DNA of 64,000 nt from assembly GCF_002844395.1 (NCBI RefSeq), contig NZ_CP025197.1:434001-498000 (forward strand), given 5' to 3'. The translations under genes and the position numbers were made by a program. Positions 53,484 through 63,071 of this stretch are shown piece after piece (the stretch's first letter is position 1; each line of letters begins with the position of its first letter). The notes beneath the pieces are model-generated. The model saw only the letters and a program-made list of their open reading frames with translations. It was not told the origin of the DNA and did no database searches. Source of the DNA: Acetivibrio saccincola (GTDB taxonomy: Bacteria; Bacillota; Clostridia; Acetivibrionales; Acetivibrionaceae).

Positions 53484-55103
53484 ATGATGAAGTTAAGTAA
53501 AGGCGCAATAAAAGAAAGACAGGCATGGGAAAATGCAGGGATTGAACTTCCCAAATTTGATATTGAAAAAATGGAAGCTTTGACAAAGGAGAATCCCACT
53601 TGGGTTCATTTCGGAGCAGGGAATATTTTCAGGGGATTTATAGCGGTTTTGCAGCAGGAGCTTTTAAATTCCGGCAAAGCCCGGACAGGGATAGTTGCAG
53701 TGGAGACATATGACCATGAAATAATAGACTGCATATATGAGCCCTATGATAATTTAAGTCTATTAGTGCTTATGGAACCGGACGGAACTCTGAGAAAAAA
53801 GGTTGTAGCCAGTATTTCAGAAAGTCTTGTAGGGGACACTTCAAGGGAGAAACACTGGAAAAGGCTAGAAGATATATTTAAGAGCAAATCCCTTCAAGTA
53901 GTAAGTTTTACAGTTACCGAAAAAGGTTATTCACTGACAGACATATCAGAAAACTATTTACCTGATGTTATAAATGATTTCAAAAGAGGACCTGAAAGTC
54001 CAAAGCATTTCATTTCTAAAGTTACAGCACTGGCATATTTAAGATATAAAAACGGGAAATTGCCGGTTGCCTTTGTCAGCATGGACAACTGTTCCCACAA
54101 CGGGGATGTTTTAAAAAATGCCTTTTTAACTGTGGCTGAAAAGTGGGTAGATAACGGGCATGTGGAAAGGGAGTTTTTAGAGTATCTTAATGACAGGGAA
54201 AAAGTCTCTTTTCCTTGGACCATGATTGATAAAATAACTCCAAGGCCTTCTGAAAAAATAAAAGACCACTTAAATAAAATTAGATTTGAAGATGCCCGGA
54301 TACTTTGTACCGGCAAAAATACATTTATTGCTCCCTTTGTAAATGCCGAAGTACCTGAATATCTTGTCATAGAAGATGATTTTCCAAACGGGCGCATGCC
54401 CTTAGAGGCAGCGGGAGTTCTTTTTACAGACCGGGAAACTGTGGACATGGTGGAGAAAATGAAGGTAACAACATGCTTGAATCCACTTCATACAGCACTG
54501 GCGGTTTTTGGATGCCTTTTGGATTACAAACTGATAGCCCATGAAATGCAAGACAAACATTTAAGAAAATTAGTGGAAAAAATAGGCTATGTTGAAGGAA
54601 TGCCTGTTGTTGTAAATCCTGGAATAATAGATCCTAAAGCTTTTATAGATGAAGTGATAAATAAAAGACTTGAAAACCCCTTTATTCCGGATTCTCCTCA
54701 AAGGATTGCCACAGATACCTCACAGAAAGTTGGTATAAGATTTGGTGAGACAATAAAGACATATGCTTCCCGTGAAGATTTGAATGTTGAAGATTTAAAA
54801 TATATACCTCTGGCAATTGCAGGGTGGCTCAGGTATTTACTTGGAATAAATGATAAGGGGGAAAAGTTTGAGTTAAGCCCTGACCCTATGTTAGAAGAGC
54901 TCAAAGAACATTTAGAAGGAATAGAAATAGGAAATCCGGACTCTGTAGGAAGTAAATTAAAGCCAATTTTATCAAACAAAAAGATATTTGGAGTAGACCT
55001 TTATGAAGTTAAACTGGCAGAAAAAATAGAAGGGTATTTTAAAGAAATGATTACAGGTAAAAATGCAGTAAGAAATGTACTGGCAAAATATTTAGATGAA
55101 TAA
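53484..55103 (+). CDS. uxuB: fructuronate reductase / D-mannonate oxidoreductase
   Basis: About 539 residues of the polyol/mannitol dehydrogenase family. N-terminal WVHFGAGNIFRGFIAVLQQE is the NAD site, with YEPYDNLSLLVLMEP, VAFVSMDNCSHNGDVLKNA, KITPRPSEKIKDHL, and the C-terminal catalytic part LHTALAVFGCLLDYKLIAHE. Converts fructuronate to mannonate with NADH. The ATG at 53484 or 53487 follows GCGGGA; a TTG at 53472 is less likely. First gene of the uronate series; its own promoter is not clear in the 175 bases before it. Confidence 0.88.
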   Translation: MMKLSKGAIKERQAWENAGIELPKFDIEKMEALTKENPTWVHFGAGNIFRGFIAVLQQELLNSGKARTGIVAVETYDHEIIDCIYEPYDNLSLLVLMEPDGTLRKKVVASISESLVGDTSREKHWKRLEDIFKSKSLQVVSFTVTEKGYSLTDISENYLPDVINDFKRGPESPKHFISKVTALAYLRYKNGKLPVAFVSMDNCSHNGDVLKNAFLTVAEKWVDNGHVEREFLEYLNDREKVSFPWTMIDKITPRPSEKIKDHLNKIRFEDARILCTGKNTFIAPFVNAEVPEYLVIEDDFPNGRMPLEAAGVLFTDRETVDMVEKMKVTTCLNPLHTALAVFGCLLDYKLIAHEMQDKHLRKLVEKIGYVEGMPVVVNPGIIDPKAFIDEVINKRLENPFIPDSPQRIATDTSQKVGIRFGETIKTYASREDLNVEDLKYIPLAIAGWLRYLLGINDKGEKFELSPDPMLEELKEHLEGIEIGNPDSVGSKLKPILSNKKIFGVDLYEVKLAEKIEGYFKEMITGKNAVRNVLAKYLDE

Positions 55104-55144
55104 AAACATTACAAAGGAAACATGCTGGAAGACACAGCACAAAC

Positions 55145-55186
55145 ATGTAAACAGTGCAAATATGTAAACTGCACAAGCGTGTAAAA
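55145..55186 (+). repeat. three 17-bp-spaced ATGTAAAC repeats
   Basis: ATGTAAAC at 55145 and 55162 and GTGTAAAA at 55179, exactly 17 bases apart, in the 131 bases between uxuB and uxuA. Could be a short tandem repeat or a binding array. Confidence 0.5.
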
Positions 55187-55234
55187 ACCTACAAAAAGGT
55201 TTAAAAAAGGCATTTAAGGAGGGAGATTTTACAG

Positions 55235-56320
55235 ATGAAAATGACATTCAGGTGGTTTGGGGAAAAGGATGACAGCGTAGAGCTTTGGCAGATAAAGCAG
55301 ATACCTGGGATGACAGGGGTTGTGGGAGCGCTTTTTGATATTCCCGTGGGTGAGGTCTGGCCTTTGGAAAAAATAAACCGGCTAAAGACCGCTGTTAATG
55401 ATGCCGGGCTTGAGCTGGAAGTAATAGAAAGTGTAAATGTACACGAAGATATAAAATTAGGACTTCCCACAAGGGACATGTATATTGAAAATTACATTGA
55501 GACTATAAAGAATTTAAGCAAAGCAGGAATAAAGGTGATTTGCTATAACTTTATGCCTGTGTTTGATTGGCTTAGATCCGACCTGGCCAAAAAATTAGAA
55601 GACGGTTCAGAGGTTCTTTCATATGACAACAGCATTATAAGCAAAGTTGACCCTGTAAAACTTGTTGAAGATATGGAAGAGGGCTCACAGGGCTTTAGTT
55701 TGCCGGGGTGGGAGCCCTACAGGCTGAAAGAATTGAAAGATACCCTTGAAAAATATAAGGATGTTGATGAGGAAAAGCTTTTTGAAAATTTAAAATACTT
55801 TTTAGAATGTATAATTCCTGTATGTGAGGAAGTGGATGTGAAAATGGCCATCCACCCTGACGATCCACCATGGAATCTTTTTGATCTTCCGAGGATTGTA
55901 AAATCCAAAGCCAATCTTGAAAGGCTTGTAAAACTTGTAGATAGCCCGTATAATGGTCTTACTTTATGCACAGGCTCCTTAGGTTCGAATCCGGATAATG
56001 ACATTCCTGATATGATAAGATATTTTGGAAAAATGGGAAGAATTCATTTTGCCCATATAAGAAATATTAAATTTGTATCAGAGAGGACATTTCACGAGAC
56101 TTCACATTTGTCCGGTGACGGTTCACTTGACATGTATGAAATTGTAAAAGCATTTTACGATATAGGCTTTAAAGGCTACATAAGGCCTGACCACGGTAGG
56201 ATGATTTGGGGGGAAAGAGCAAGACCGGGATACGGTCTTTATGACAGGGCTTTAGGAGCTGCATATATAAACGGGCTGTGGGAAGCTATAGATAAGTCTA
56301 AAAAGGAGCGGAAAGCATGA
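55235..56320 (+). CDS. uxuA: mannonate dehydratase
   Basis: 361 residues, TIM-barrel mannonate dehydratase. [105 protein letters not shown] and [13 protein letters not shown] are all typical of UxuA. Removes water from D-mannonate to give 2-keto-3-deoxygluconate. Overlaps the aldolase gene by four bases (ATGA), so they are translated together. Confidence 0.93.
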   Translation: MKMTFRWFGEKDDSVELWQIKQIPGMTGVVGALFDIPVGEVWPLEKINRLKTAVNDAGLELEVIESVNVHEDIKLGLPTRDMYIENYIETIKNLSKAGIKVICYNFMPVFDWLRSDLAKKLEDGSEVLSYDNSIISKVDPVKLVEDMEEGSQGFSLPGWEPYRLKELKDTLEKYKDVDEEKLFENLKYFLECIIPVCEEVDVKMAIHPDDPPWNLFDLPRIVKSKANLERLVKLVDSPYNGLTLCTGSLGSNPDNDIPDMIRYFGKMGRIHFAHIRNIKFVSERTFHETSHLSGDGSLDMYEIVKAFYDIGFKGYIRPDHGRMIWGERARPGYGLYDRALGAAYINGLWEAIDKSKKERKA

Positions 56321-56958
56321 ATAAAGAGGAAATACTCTATAGAATAAAAGAATGCGGGCTTGTTGCCGTAGTGAGGGCAGAGACAAAAGAAGAGGCTTTT
56401 AAAATTGTTGATGCATGTATAGAGGGAGGAGTGTGTGCAATAGAGATTACATACACTGTGCCCGGGGCAACGGAAATTTTGAAGGAATTAAGCTCTGAAT
56501 ACACTGATGAGGAAATTATTTTGGGGGCAGGAACCGTTATGGATGCAGAAACTGCCAGGGTTGCTATTTTGGCAGGGGCACGGTATATTGTGACACCATA
56601 TTTAAATAAAGATGTGGTGTACCTCTGCAATAGATACAGAGTTCCCTGTATGCCGGGTGCAATGACCATTAAAGAAGTTGTAGAGTGTTTAGAGGCAGGC
56701 GCTGATATAATAAAGGTTTTCCCGGGGGAAGTATTAGGACCTGAATTCATCAAAGCAGTGAGGGGACCTATACCCTATGCGTCTTTAATGCCTACAGGGG
56801 GTGTGGATTTAGAAAACGTTTCCCAGTGGATAGAGGCGGGTGCCGTTGCTGTAGGTGCAGGGGGAAGTTTGACAAAGGGCGCCAAAAGCGGCGATTACCG
56901 ATCTATAACTGAAACTGCAAAAGAGTTTATTAATAAAATAAAGCTTGCGAGAGGTTAA
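56317..56958 (+). CDS. eda: KDPG/KHG aldolase
   Basis: 213 residues. [20 protein letters not shown] with the catalytic region, [24 protein letters not shown]-like [30 protein letters not shown] and the Schiff-base lysine in [15 protein letters not shown]. Cuts 2-keto-3-deoxy-6-phosphogluconate into pyruvate and glyceraldehyde-3-phosphate, the last step of the route. Confidence 0.93.
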   Translation: MNKEEILYRIKECGLVAVVRAETKEEAFKIVDACIEGGVCAIEITYTVPGATEILKELSSEYTDEEIILGAGTVMDAETARVAILAGARYIVTPYLNKDVVYLCNRYRVPCMPGAMTIKEVVECLEAGADIIKVFPGEVLGPEFIKAVRGPIPYASLMPTGGVDLENVSQWIEAGAVAVGAGGSLTKGAKSGDYRSITETAKEFINKIKLARG

Positions 56959-57017
56959 TATTTTAGCGAAATACAGCAAAACAAAAGATAAATAAAATTT
57001 TGTCCGGAGGTATGAGA

Positions 57018-58040
57018 ATGTCAAGAATAATATGCTTTGGAGAAATAATGCTCAGGCTTTCACCACCAGGATATTTAAGATTTGTACAGGCAAACTCCTT
57101 TGATGCCACATATGGGGGAGGGGAGGCAAATGTAAGTATTTCCCTTGCCAATTACGGTATGGATGCTGCTTTTGTCACAAAGATACCAGATAATTCCATT
57201 GGTCAGGCAGCTATAAACAGTTTAAGGCAGTATGGTGTAAATACAGACTTCATTGTAAAAGGTGGAAGCAGGCTTGGAATATATTTTTTGGAAAAAGGGG
57301 CATCTCAAAGGCCTTCAAAGGTTATATACGACAGGTCAAATTCTTCCATAGCAACTGCCGGTGAAGGGGATTTTGACTGGGACTTTATATTTGAAGGAGC
57401 CAAATGGTTTCATTTTACAGGGATTACTCCTGCATTAAGCGAAAATGTCCGGAAGATTACAGAAAAAGCGTGTATAAAGGCTAAAGAAAAAGGACTTACA
57501 GTAAGCTGTGATTTAAACTACAGAAAAAACTTATGGTCAACGGAAAAAGCAGGTAAAGTAATGGGACAGCTTATGGAGTATGTGGATCTTTGCATTGCAA
57601 ATGAAGAAGATGCAGAAAAAGTATTTGGGATAAAGGCAGAAAATACAGACGTTACAGGAGGACAGCTGGATACTGAGGGGTACAAAGAGGTTGCTAAAAA
57701 GCTTAAAGAGAAGTTTAATTTTGATAAAGTTGCAATTACGTTAAGAGAGAGTTTTTCCGCTTCCCACAACAACTGGAGTGCTATGCTGTATGCTGAAGAC
57801 GGGTTTTATTTTTCAAAAAAATACTTCATAAATATTGTAGACAGAGTAGGCGGAGGGGACTCCTTTGGAGGAGGTCTTATATACGCACTTATAAATCAGT
57901 ATGATTTACAGGAAGCTATAGAATTTGCAGTTGCTGCATCATGCCTAAAGCATTCCGTTGAAGGGGATTTTAATCATGTTACTGTTGATGAAGTAAAGAC
58001 CCTTATAAAAGGTGACGGTTCAGGAAGGGTTCAAAGATAA
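57018..58040 (+). CDS. kdgK: 2-keto-3-deoxygluconate kinase
   Basis: 340 residues, PfkB/ribokinase family. Start at ATG 57018, eight bases after GGAGGT; 57012 is too near. MSRIICFGEIMLRLSPPGYL, YGGGEANVSISLANYGMDAA, FHFTGITPALS, VSCDLNYRKNLWS and the catalytic end DRVGGGDSFGGGLIYALINQ. Phosphorylates KDG to KDPG for the aldolase before it. Confidence 0.92.
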   Translation: MSRIICFGEIMLRLSPPGYLRFVQANSFDATYGGGEANVSISLANYGMDAAFVTKIPDNSIGQAAINSLRQYGVNTDFIVKGGSRLGIYFLEKGASQRPSKVIYDRSNSSIATAGEGDFDWDFIFEGAKWFHFTGITPALSENVRKITEKACIKAKEKGLTVSCDLNYRKNLWSTEKAGKVMGQLMEYVDLCIANEEDAEKVFGIKAENTDVTGGQLDTEGYKEVAKKLKEKFNFDKVAITLRESFSASHNNWSAMLYAEDGFYFSKKYFINIVDRVGGGDSFGGGLIYALINQYDLQEAIEFAVAASCLKHSVEGDFNHVTVDEVKTLIKGDGSGRVQR

Positions 58041-58165
58041 AAAAATCCGGACATAAAGTTATTAATTAAAGCTATTATAAGCAAAAATTAAAGCTATTAT
58101 CAACAAAACTAAATTGCTTAATGTAATTTGCTTAATGAAAAATTAATTAAAGAAGGAGAAACACA

Positions 58166-59413
58166 ATGAGGGAGATTGTAAACAGGGAAAATATAAAAGA
58201 AGTTGTGAAAAAAGCAATAAATTCTACATATATCACTGATATCCATACACATTTATTTTCTGAATGTTTTGGGGATTTGTTTCTTTATGGCATTGACCAT
58301 CTTCTGACATATCATTATTTAATTGCCGAAGCCATAAGATACACAGATATGGATTATAATAGCTTTTTCAGTATGAATAAAAGTCAGCAGGCAGAGTTTG
58401 TGTGGGATACATTGTTTATTAAAAATACCCCTGTAAGCGAGTCAGCCAGATCTATAATAACAATATTTAACAGGCTGGGGCTTGATGTAAATGTTAAAGA
58501 TATAAATTACTACAGAAATTTTTTCAGGTCCATAAACCTTTCAGACTACATAGATGAAGTATTTGAAATTGCAAAGCTGAAATGTGTAGTAATGACCAAT
58601 GACCCTTTAGATGATGCGGAGAGAAAGGTGTGGGAAAACTCATATGTAGAGGATGAAAGGTTTAAGGCGGCTCTTAGGCTTGACAGGGTTTTAAATTCGT
58701 GGGAAGAAAGCTTTACGGATATAAGAAAACTAGGCTATAATGTGGGAAAAGACTTATGCGGTCCGGTAATTGAAGAAATACAAAAATTCCTCACTGACTA
58801 TATAGAAAAAATGGATGCCCTTTACTGTGCAGCATCCCTTCCCCCTGACTTTAGCATGACTGACGGCTCATACCGGGCTAAAATAATAGAAGAATGTGTA
58901 CTTCCCGTATGTAAGAAAAAAAATATCCCCTTTGCGCTTATGATAGGGGTAAAAAGGGCGGTAAACCCGGAGCTTCATCTTGCAGGGGATTCTGTTAAAA
59001 AAGCCGGTATTGAGTCTTTAGAATACTTATGCTCAAAGTACCCTGGAAATAAATTCCTTGTTACAATGCTCTCTTTAGAAAACCAGCAGGAGCTTACCGT
59101 CACTGCAAGAAAATTCAAAAATTTAATGATATTCGGATGCTGGTGGTTTTTAAACTCCCCTTCTTTAATAGAGTTTATAACCAATATGAGAATCGAATGG
59201 CTAGGTAATTCCTTCATCCCCCAGCATTCTGACTGCAGGGTGTTTGAACAGCTGATAAGCAAATGGGAGCACTCAAAAAAAGTTATAGCAGGTGTGTTGG
59301 TTAATAAGTACAGCGATTTAATATCTGAAGGCTATAAAATATCAGTGGATGAAATAGAAAGAGATGCAAATAATTTATTTGGAGGTAATTTTTGGAGGTT
59401 TTTAGAAAAATAA
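58166..59413 (+). CDS. uxaC: glucuronate isomerase
   Basis: 415 residues, shorter than the usual 450-470. Metal-dependent amidohydrolase-like fold with TDIHTHLFSECFGDLFLYGI near the N terminus, HLLTYHYLIAEAIRYT, VVMTNDPLDDAER, LRLDRVLNSWEE, FALMIGVKRAVNPELHLAGD and FGCWWFLNSPSLIEFITNM. Interconverts glucuronate and fructuronate, the entry step. AGAAGGAG before the start. The 125-base spacer before it has duplicated pieces (ATTAAAGCTATTAT twice, TTGCTTAATG twice). Confidence 0.88.
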   Translation: MREIVNRENIKEVVKKAINSTYITDIHTHLFSECFGDLFLYGIDHLLTYHYLIAEAIRYTDMDYNSFFSMNKSQQAEFVWDTLFIKNTPVSESARSIITIFNRLGLDVNVKDINYYRNFFRSINLSDYIDEVFEIAKLKCVVMTNDPLDDAERKVWENSYVEDERFKAALRLDRVLNSWEESFTDIRKLGYNVGKDLCGPVIEEIQKFLTDYIEKMDALYCAASLPPDFSMTDGSYRAKIIEECVLPVCKKKNIPFALMIGVKRAVNPELHLAGDSVKKAGIESLEYLCSKYPGNKFLVTMLSLENQQELTVTARKFKNLMIFGCWWFLNSPSLIEFITNMRIEWLGNSFIPQHSDCRVFEQLISKWEHSKKVIAGVLVNKYSDLISEGYKISVDEIERDANNLFGGNFWRFLEK

Positions 59414-59571
59414 AAATCATTCTAATAAATGCAGTTTTTGCTTTAAAAGCCTGGAAAAGCAAAGGGTGTTATGTAAATTTAAAAGAATGGGGCGTTGATA
59501 AAATTCTATAAAAATTGTACACTTAATATATATGTATTTAGCAGGATAATGTGTTAAGTAGGTGAATTTAG

Positions 59572-61164
59572 TTGTTAAAGGTACTGCTTGTTGATGATGA
59601 GCCATATGTATTTGAAGGACTTAGGATTATGGTTGACTGGGAAAAGTATGGCTTTTCAATTTGTGGCGAAGCTTCAAATGGTGAAGATGCTTTAGAAATA
59701 ATCAGGACATGCAATCCCCATTTGGTAGTTACAGATATAAAAATGCCTGTAATGGATGGTATCCAGCTTATAAAAACCGTATATGAAGATTCAAATATAA
59801 GGGCTAAATTTATCGTAATAAGCGGCTACGATGAGTTTGAATATGCTAAAAATGCCATGAAGTATGGTGTAAACAGCTATATTTTAAAGCCTTTAGATGA
59901 AGATGAGCTGAACCAGGCAATAGAAAAAGTAAGCCGCCAGATTTTAGAAGAAAGAAAAGATGAAGAATCAAGAAACAGACAATTGTCCTTTGTGGCTGAA
60001 AGCGCTATAAACAGCATATTAAAGGGGGAGGCTACAGAGTCAGATATTAAACGTGCTAATTTTATATTGGAATTGGATGAAAATGAAGAAATAAAAATGC
60101 TTTTATTGGAAATTGATAATTTTGACAAGTGGATGAGTGAGTTTGATGAAGTACAGCTTAAGGAAATTAGGGAAAAAATAAAAAAGATAATCAACAGCAG
60201 TATGAATAATAAGTTTGATTTAAAAGTTTTTGAAGATGATTTAAACAGATTCTGCATTCTTGTTTCTAAAAGTATGGACATTTACGATACAATTTGCGGA
60301 TATGCTAAAAATTTAAAAGAAATGATAGAAGAAAAATTAGACTGCAGTGCTTCAATTGCTATAAGCGAACCGGTGGCTGGTATAAAATCCCTTGCAGAAC
60401 TTTATAAGCAAGTAGACTTGGCCATAAGTTATAAATTTTTTAAAAACATAGGGAGTATTATTTTTTACAAAAACATAAAAAACATGTCAATGAATCATAA
60501 TTTACTTGAAATAGATATTGATGGGCTAAAAGATTGCATAAGGGAAAATGATACTGAAGGAATAAAAAGAAAAATAAAAAATTTATTCCATGATTTTTCA
60601 AAGGACCTTACAGCGCCGGAATTAATTAAAATTTATATAGAAAATTTAGAACTGGAATTCATAAGATATGTACAGGAAATGAAGGGGAATGTGCAGGAGT
60701 TTACCAACAAATTAATGGATTTTAACAAAAAAATAGAAAAATCTACTATAGAAGAGCTTAAAAAAGAAGCAACTGACTTATGCATGTTTTTAGGACAGTA
60801 TATAGAGTCCATTACAACAAGCAATTCAAAGGATATTATAGCTGAAATGAAGCAGTATATTAAGAAAAATTACAATAAAGATATAAATTTAAAAATAATA
60901 GGCAAACATCTATATGTTAATCCTGTATACATTGGCAGGAAGTTTAAACAGGTTACAGGAATGCAGTTTAATGAATATTTGCACCAGGTGAGGATAGAGG
61001 AAGCTAAAAAACTTTTGAGAAGAACAAATATGAAAATATCTGATGTGGCAAGAAGTGTGGGGTATAGCAGTACAGAATACTTTACATCTAAATTTAAAAG
61101 CTTTACAAATTTCTCCCCATCAGAGTTTAAAAATGACTTTTTAGTTAGTTTGCATAAATATTAG
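59572..61164 (+). CDS. YesN-type AraC response regulator
   Basis: 530 residues from a TTG. The receiver domain shows VLLVDDEPYVFEGLRIMVDW, VVTDIKMPVMDGIQLI (phospho-aspartate near residue 55), ISGYDEFEYAKNAMKYGV and ILKPLDED. A long helical middle part follows, then a C-terminal AraC domain: ADMKQYIKKNYNKD-like start, LYVNPVYIGRKFKQVTGMQF and DVARSVGYSSTEYFTSKFK. Paired with the sensor kinase 33 bases downstream. Probably controls sugar-uptake or uronate genes. Confidence 0.88.
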   Translation: MLKVLLVDDEPYVFEGLRIMVDWEKYGFSICGEASNGEDALEIIRTCNPHLVVTDIKMPVMDGIQLIKTVYEDSNIRAKFIVISGYDEFEYAKNAMKYGVNSYILKPLDEDELNQAIEKVSRQILEERKDEESRNRQLSFVAESAINSILKGEATESDIKRANFILELDENEEIKMLLLEIDNFDKWMSEFDEVQLKEIREKIKKIINSSMNNKFDLKVFEDDLNRFCILVSKSMDIYDTICGYAKNLKEMIEEKLDCSASIAISEPVAGIKSLAELYKQVDLAISYKFFKNIGSIIFYKNIKNMSMNHNLLEIDIDGLKDCIRENDTEGIKRKIKNLFHDFSKDLTAPELIKIYIENLELEFIRYVQEMKGNVQEFTNKLMDFNKKIEKSTIEELKKEATDLCMFLGQYIESITTSNSKDIIAEMKQYIKKNYNKDINLKIIGKHLYVNPVYIGRKFKQVTGMQFNEYLHQVRIEEAKKLLRRTNMKISDVARSVGYSSTEYFTSKFKSFTNFSPSEFKNDFLVSLHKY

Positions 61165-61197
61165 AAAATCTGATTCAGAGAGAAAAGGCGGGGTTTT

Positions 61198-63027
61198 GTG
61201 AAGTTTAGATTGCGTATTTTTAGCAAAATAGATGATATACCCATCAATACAAAATTTATTCTAGTAAGTTTCTTATGTGTAATACTTCCTATACTAACAG
61301 TGAATTTAATTTTTCTAAATAACTTATCAAGAACTGTAAGGGAAAGGGAAGAAGAAAACTTTAAAATTTCTTACGAAAGGGCAAAAACAGATATTGTAAA
61401 TGCAATAAGAGAAAGTGTTGCAGTGAGTCATTCCATATATACCGATGCAGATATATACAGGGAACTGGACAGGTATTACAAAAAAGGCGAGTATTACGGT
61501 GTATTTATCAGCTCATTAAGGGAGAGGGCAGGAAGGTATTTGGCTATTTACAAAAATATCTCAAATATAACAATATACACCTCAAACAGAACTATAGATT
61601 CAGGTGGGCATTTTATTGTAATAGACGATGAAATAAGAGAAAGCCCTTGGTATAAGAAAAACAGGGAAGTTGACGGAAAGCCTGTGCTGTATGCATTTGT
61701 TGAGCCCAGGGAATATGGCGGTGGCAAATACAAAGAATTCTTAAGTCTTATAAGGACTATGGACGGGTTTCAAAGAGGTATGCATGACAGGGTTCTCAGG
61801 ATTGACATTGATACAATTTGGATCCGAAATACATTAAAAAGGGAAGAAGATTATTTAAATTTATATATAGTTGATAATGAAAGAAGAGTGGTTTTGTCTT
61901 CTAATGATGAACATATATATGAAGGAGGCAGTGGTTATAGATTTGTAAATTTTGATGATTTGTTTCAGGATGATGAACTTTTGCTTGACTACAATCTTGG
62001 GGAAGCTTCCTACATGAAAGGCTGGAGGCTTGTAGGAGTTCCAAATGAAGAAAAAGTATATATGGCAATGAAACAGTCCAGAAATTTCATTTTGCTTCTT
62101 GCATTTATAAGCATTTTTATTTCGGGCATTTTAGTATATATAATTTTAAGCTCATACAATTACAGGATAAAAAGACTTTCAAGTCACATGTCCAAATTCG
62201 GAGAAGGACAGATGGACATTATATCCTTAAATGAAGGAAAGGATGAAATCGGGCAGTTAATAAACAATTTTAACAAAATGGCTAAAAGAATAAATAACCT
62301 TATAAATGATGTTTACAAACTCGAAATTCAAAAAAGGGATTTGGAGCTGGAAAGGGTACAGGCTGAAATTAATTTTCTCCAAAGCCAGATGAATCCCCAC
62401 TTTTTGTTTAATACTTTAAATGCAATACTGATTGTAAGTAAAAGAAATGGATATACAGAGATAATTGATGTAATAGGATATCTTTCCAAGACTCTTAGAA
62501 GACTCCTTAGCTGGAAAGATGATTTGGTTACAGTGGATGAAGAAATATCATTCATAGAAATGTATCTGGAAATAGAAAAGTTCCGCTTTGTAGAGAAATT
62601 CAAATATGAAATATTGGCAAATGATGATGTAAAAAATTACAAAATACCAAAAATGAGTATACAGCCTTTGGTGGAAAATGCATGTAAGCATGGTATACAG
62701 CCGAAAAAAGATCATGGGAGTATTACTGTTGAAGTAAAGCTTTATAAAGGGGAAGGGGATTTTGAAAAAAAATTAAAAATATCTGTAAAAGACAGCGGAG
62801 TAGGTATTCCTGAGGAAAAAATACGGGAAATATTAGAGAACTTAGAAGAAGATATATATACAATAGGAAGTATCGGCATAAAAAATGTATACAGAAGGCT
62901 TAAGTTGTATTATGGTGAGGATTTTAAATTTTTCATCCAAAGCACAAAGGGAAAGGGCACGGATGTAAGCTTTATAATTCCACTTGAGAGCAAACTTCCT
63001 GATTTATCAAACGAAAAAGACATGTAA
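61198..63027 (+). CDS. YesM-type sensor histidine kinase
   Basis: 609 residues from GTG behind GGCGGGG. Membrane segment FILVSFLCVILPILTVNLIF, a 250-residue external dCache-like sensor, a second segment (FILLLAFISIFISGILVYII), HAMP, then the His_kinase domain with FLQSQMNPHFLFNTLNAILI (phospho-histidine) and ATPase motifs PLVENACKHGI and VKDSGVGIPEEKI. Such kinases sense sugars or ABC-binding proteins outside the cell. Partner is the regulator just upstream or the one downstream. Confidence 0.9.
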   Translation: MKFRLRIFSKIDDIPINTKFILVSFLCVILPILTVNLIFLNNLSRTVREREEENFKISYERAKTDIVNAIRESVAVSHSIYTDADIYRELDRYYKKGEYYGVFISSLRERAGRYLAIYKNISNITIYTSNRTIDSGGHFIVIDDEIRESPWYKKNREVDGKPVLYAFVEPREYGGGKYKEFLSLIRTMDGFQRGMHDRVLRIDIDTIWIRNTLKREEDYLNLYIVDNERRVVLSSNDEHIYEGGSGYRFVNFDDLFQDDELLLDYNLGEASYMKGWRLVGVPNEEKVYMAMKQSRNFILLLAFISIFISGILVYIILSSYNYRIKRLSSHMSKFGEGQMDIISLNEGKDEIGQLINNFNKMAKRINNLINDVYKLEIQKRDLELERVQAEINFLQSQMNPHFLFNTLNAILIVSKRNGYTEIIDVIGYLSKTLRRLLSWKDDLVTVDEEISFIEMYLEIEKFRFVEKFKYEILANDDVKNYKIPKMSIQPLVENACKHGIQPKKDHGSITVEVKLYKGEGDFEKKLKISVKDSGVGIPEEKIREILENLEEDIYTIGSIGIKNVYRRLKLYYGEDFKFFIQSTKGKGTDVSFIIPLESKLPDLSNEKDM

Positions 63028-63071
63028 AGTGCAGGATATCTGTAAAAATTTAAACGGGAGGTCACCTTAAA

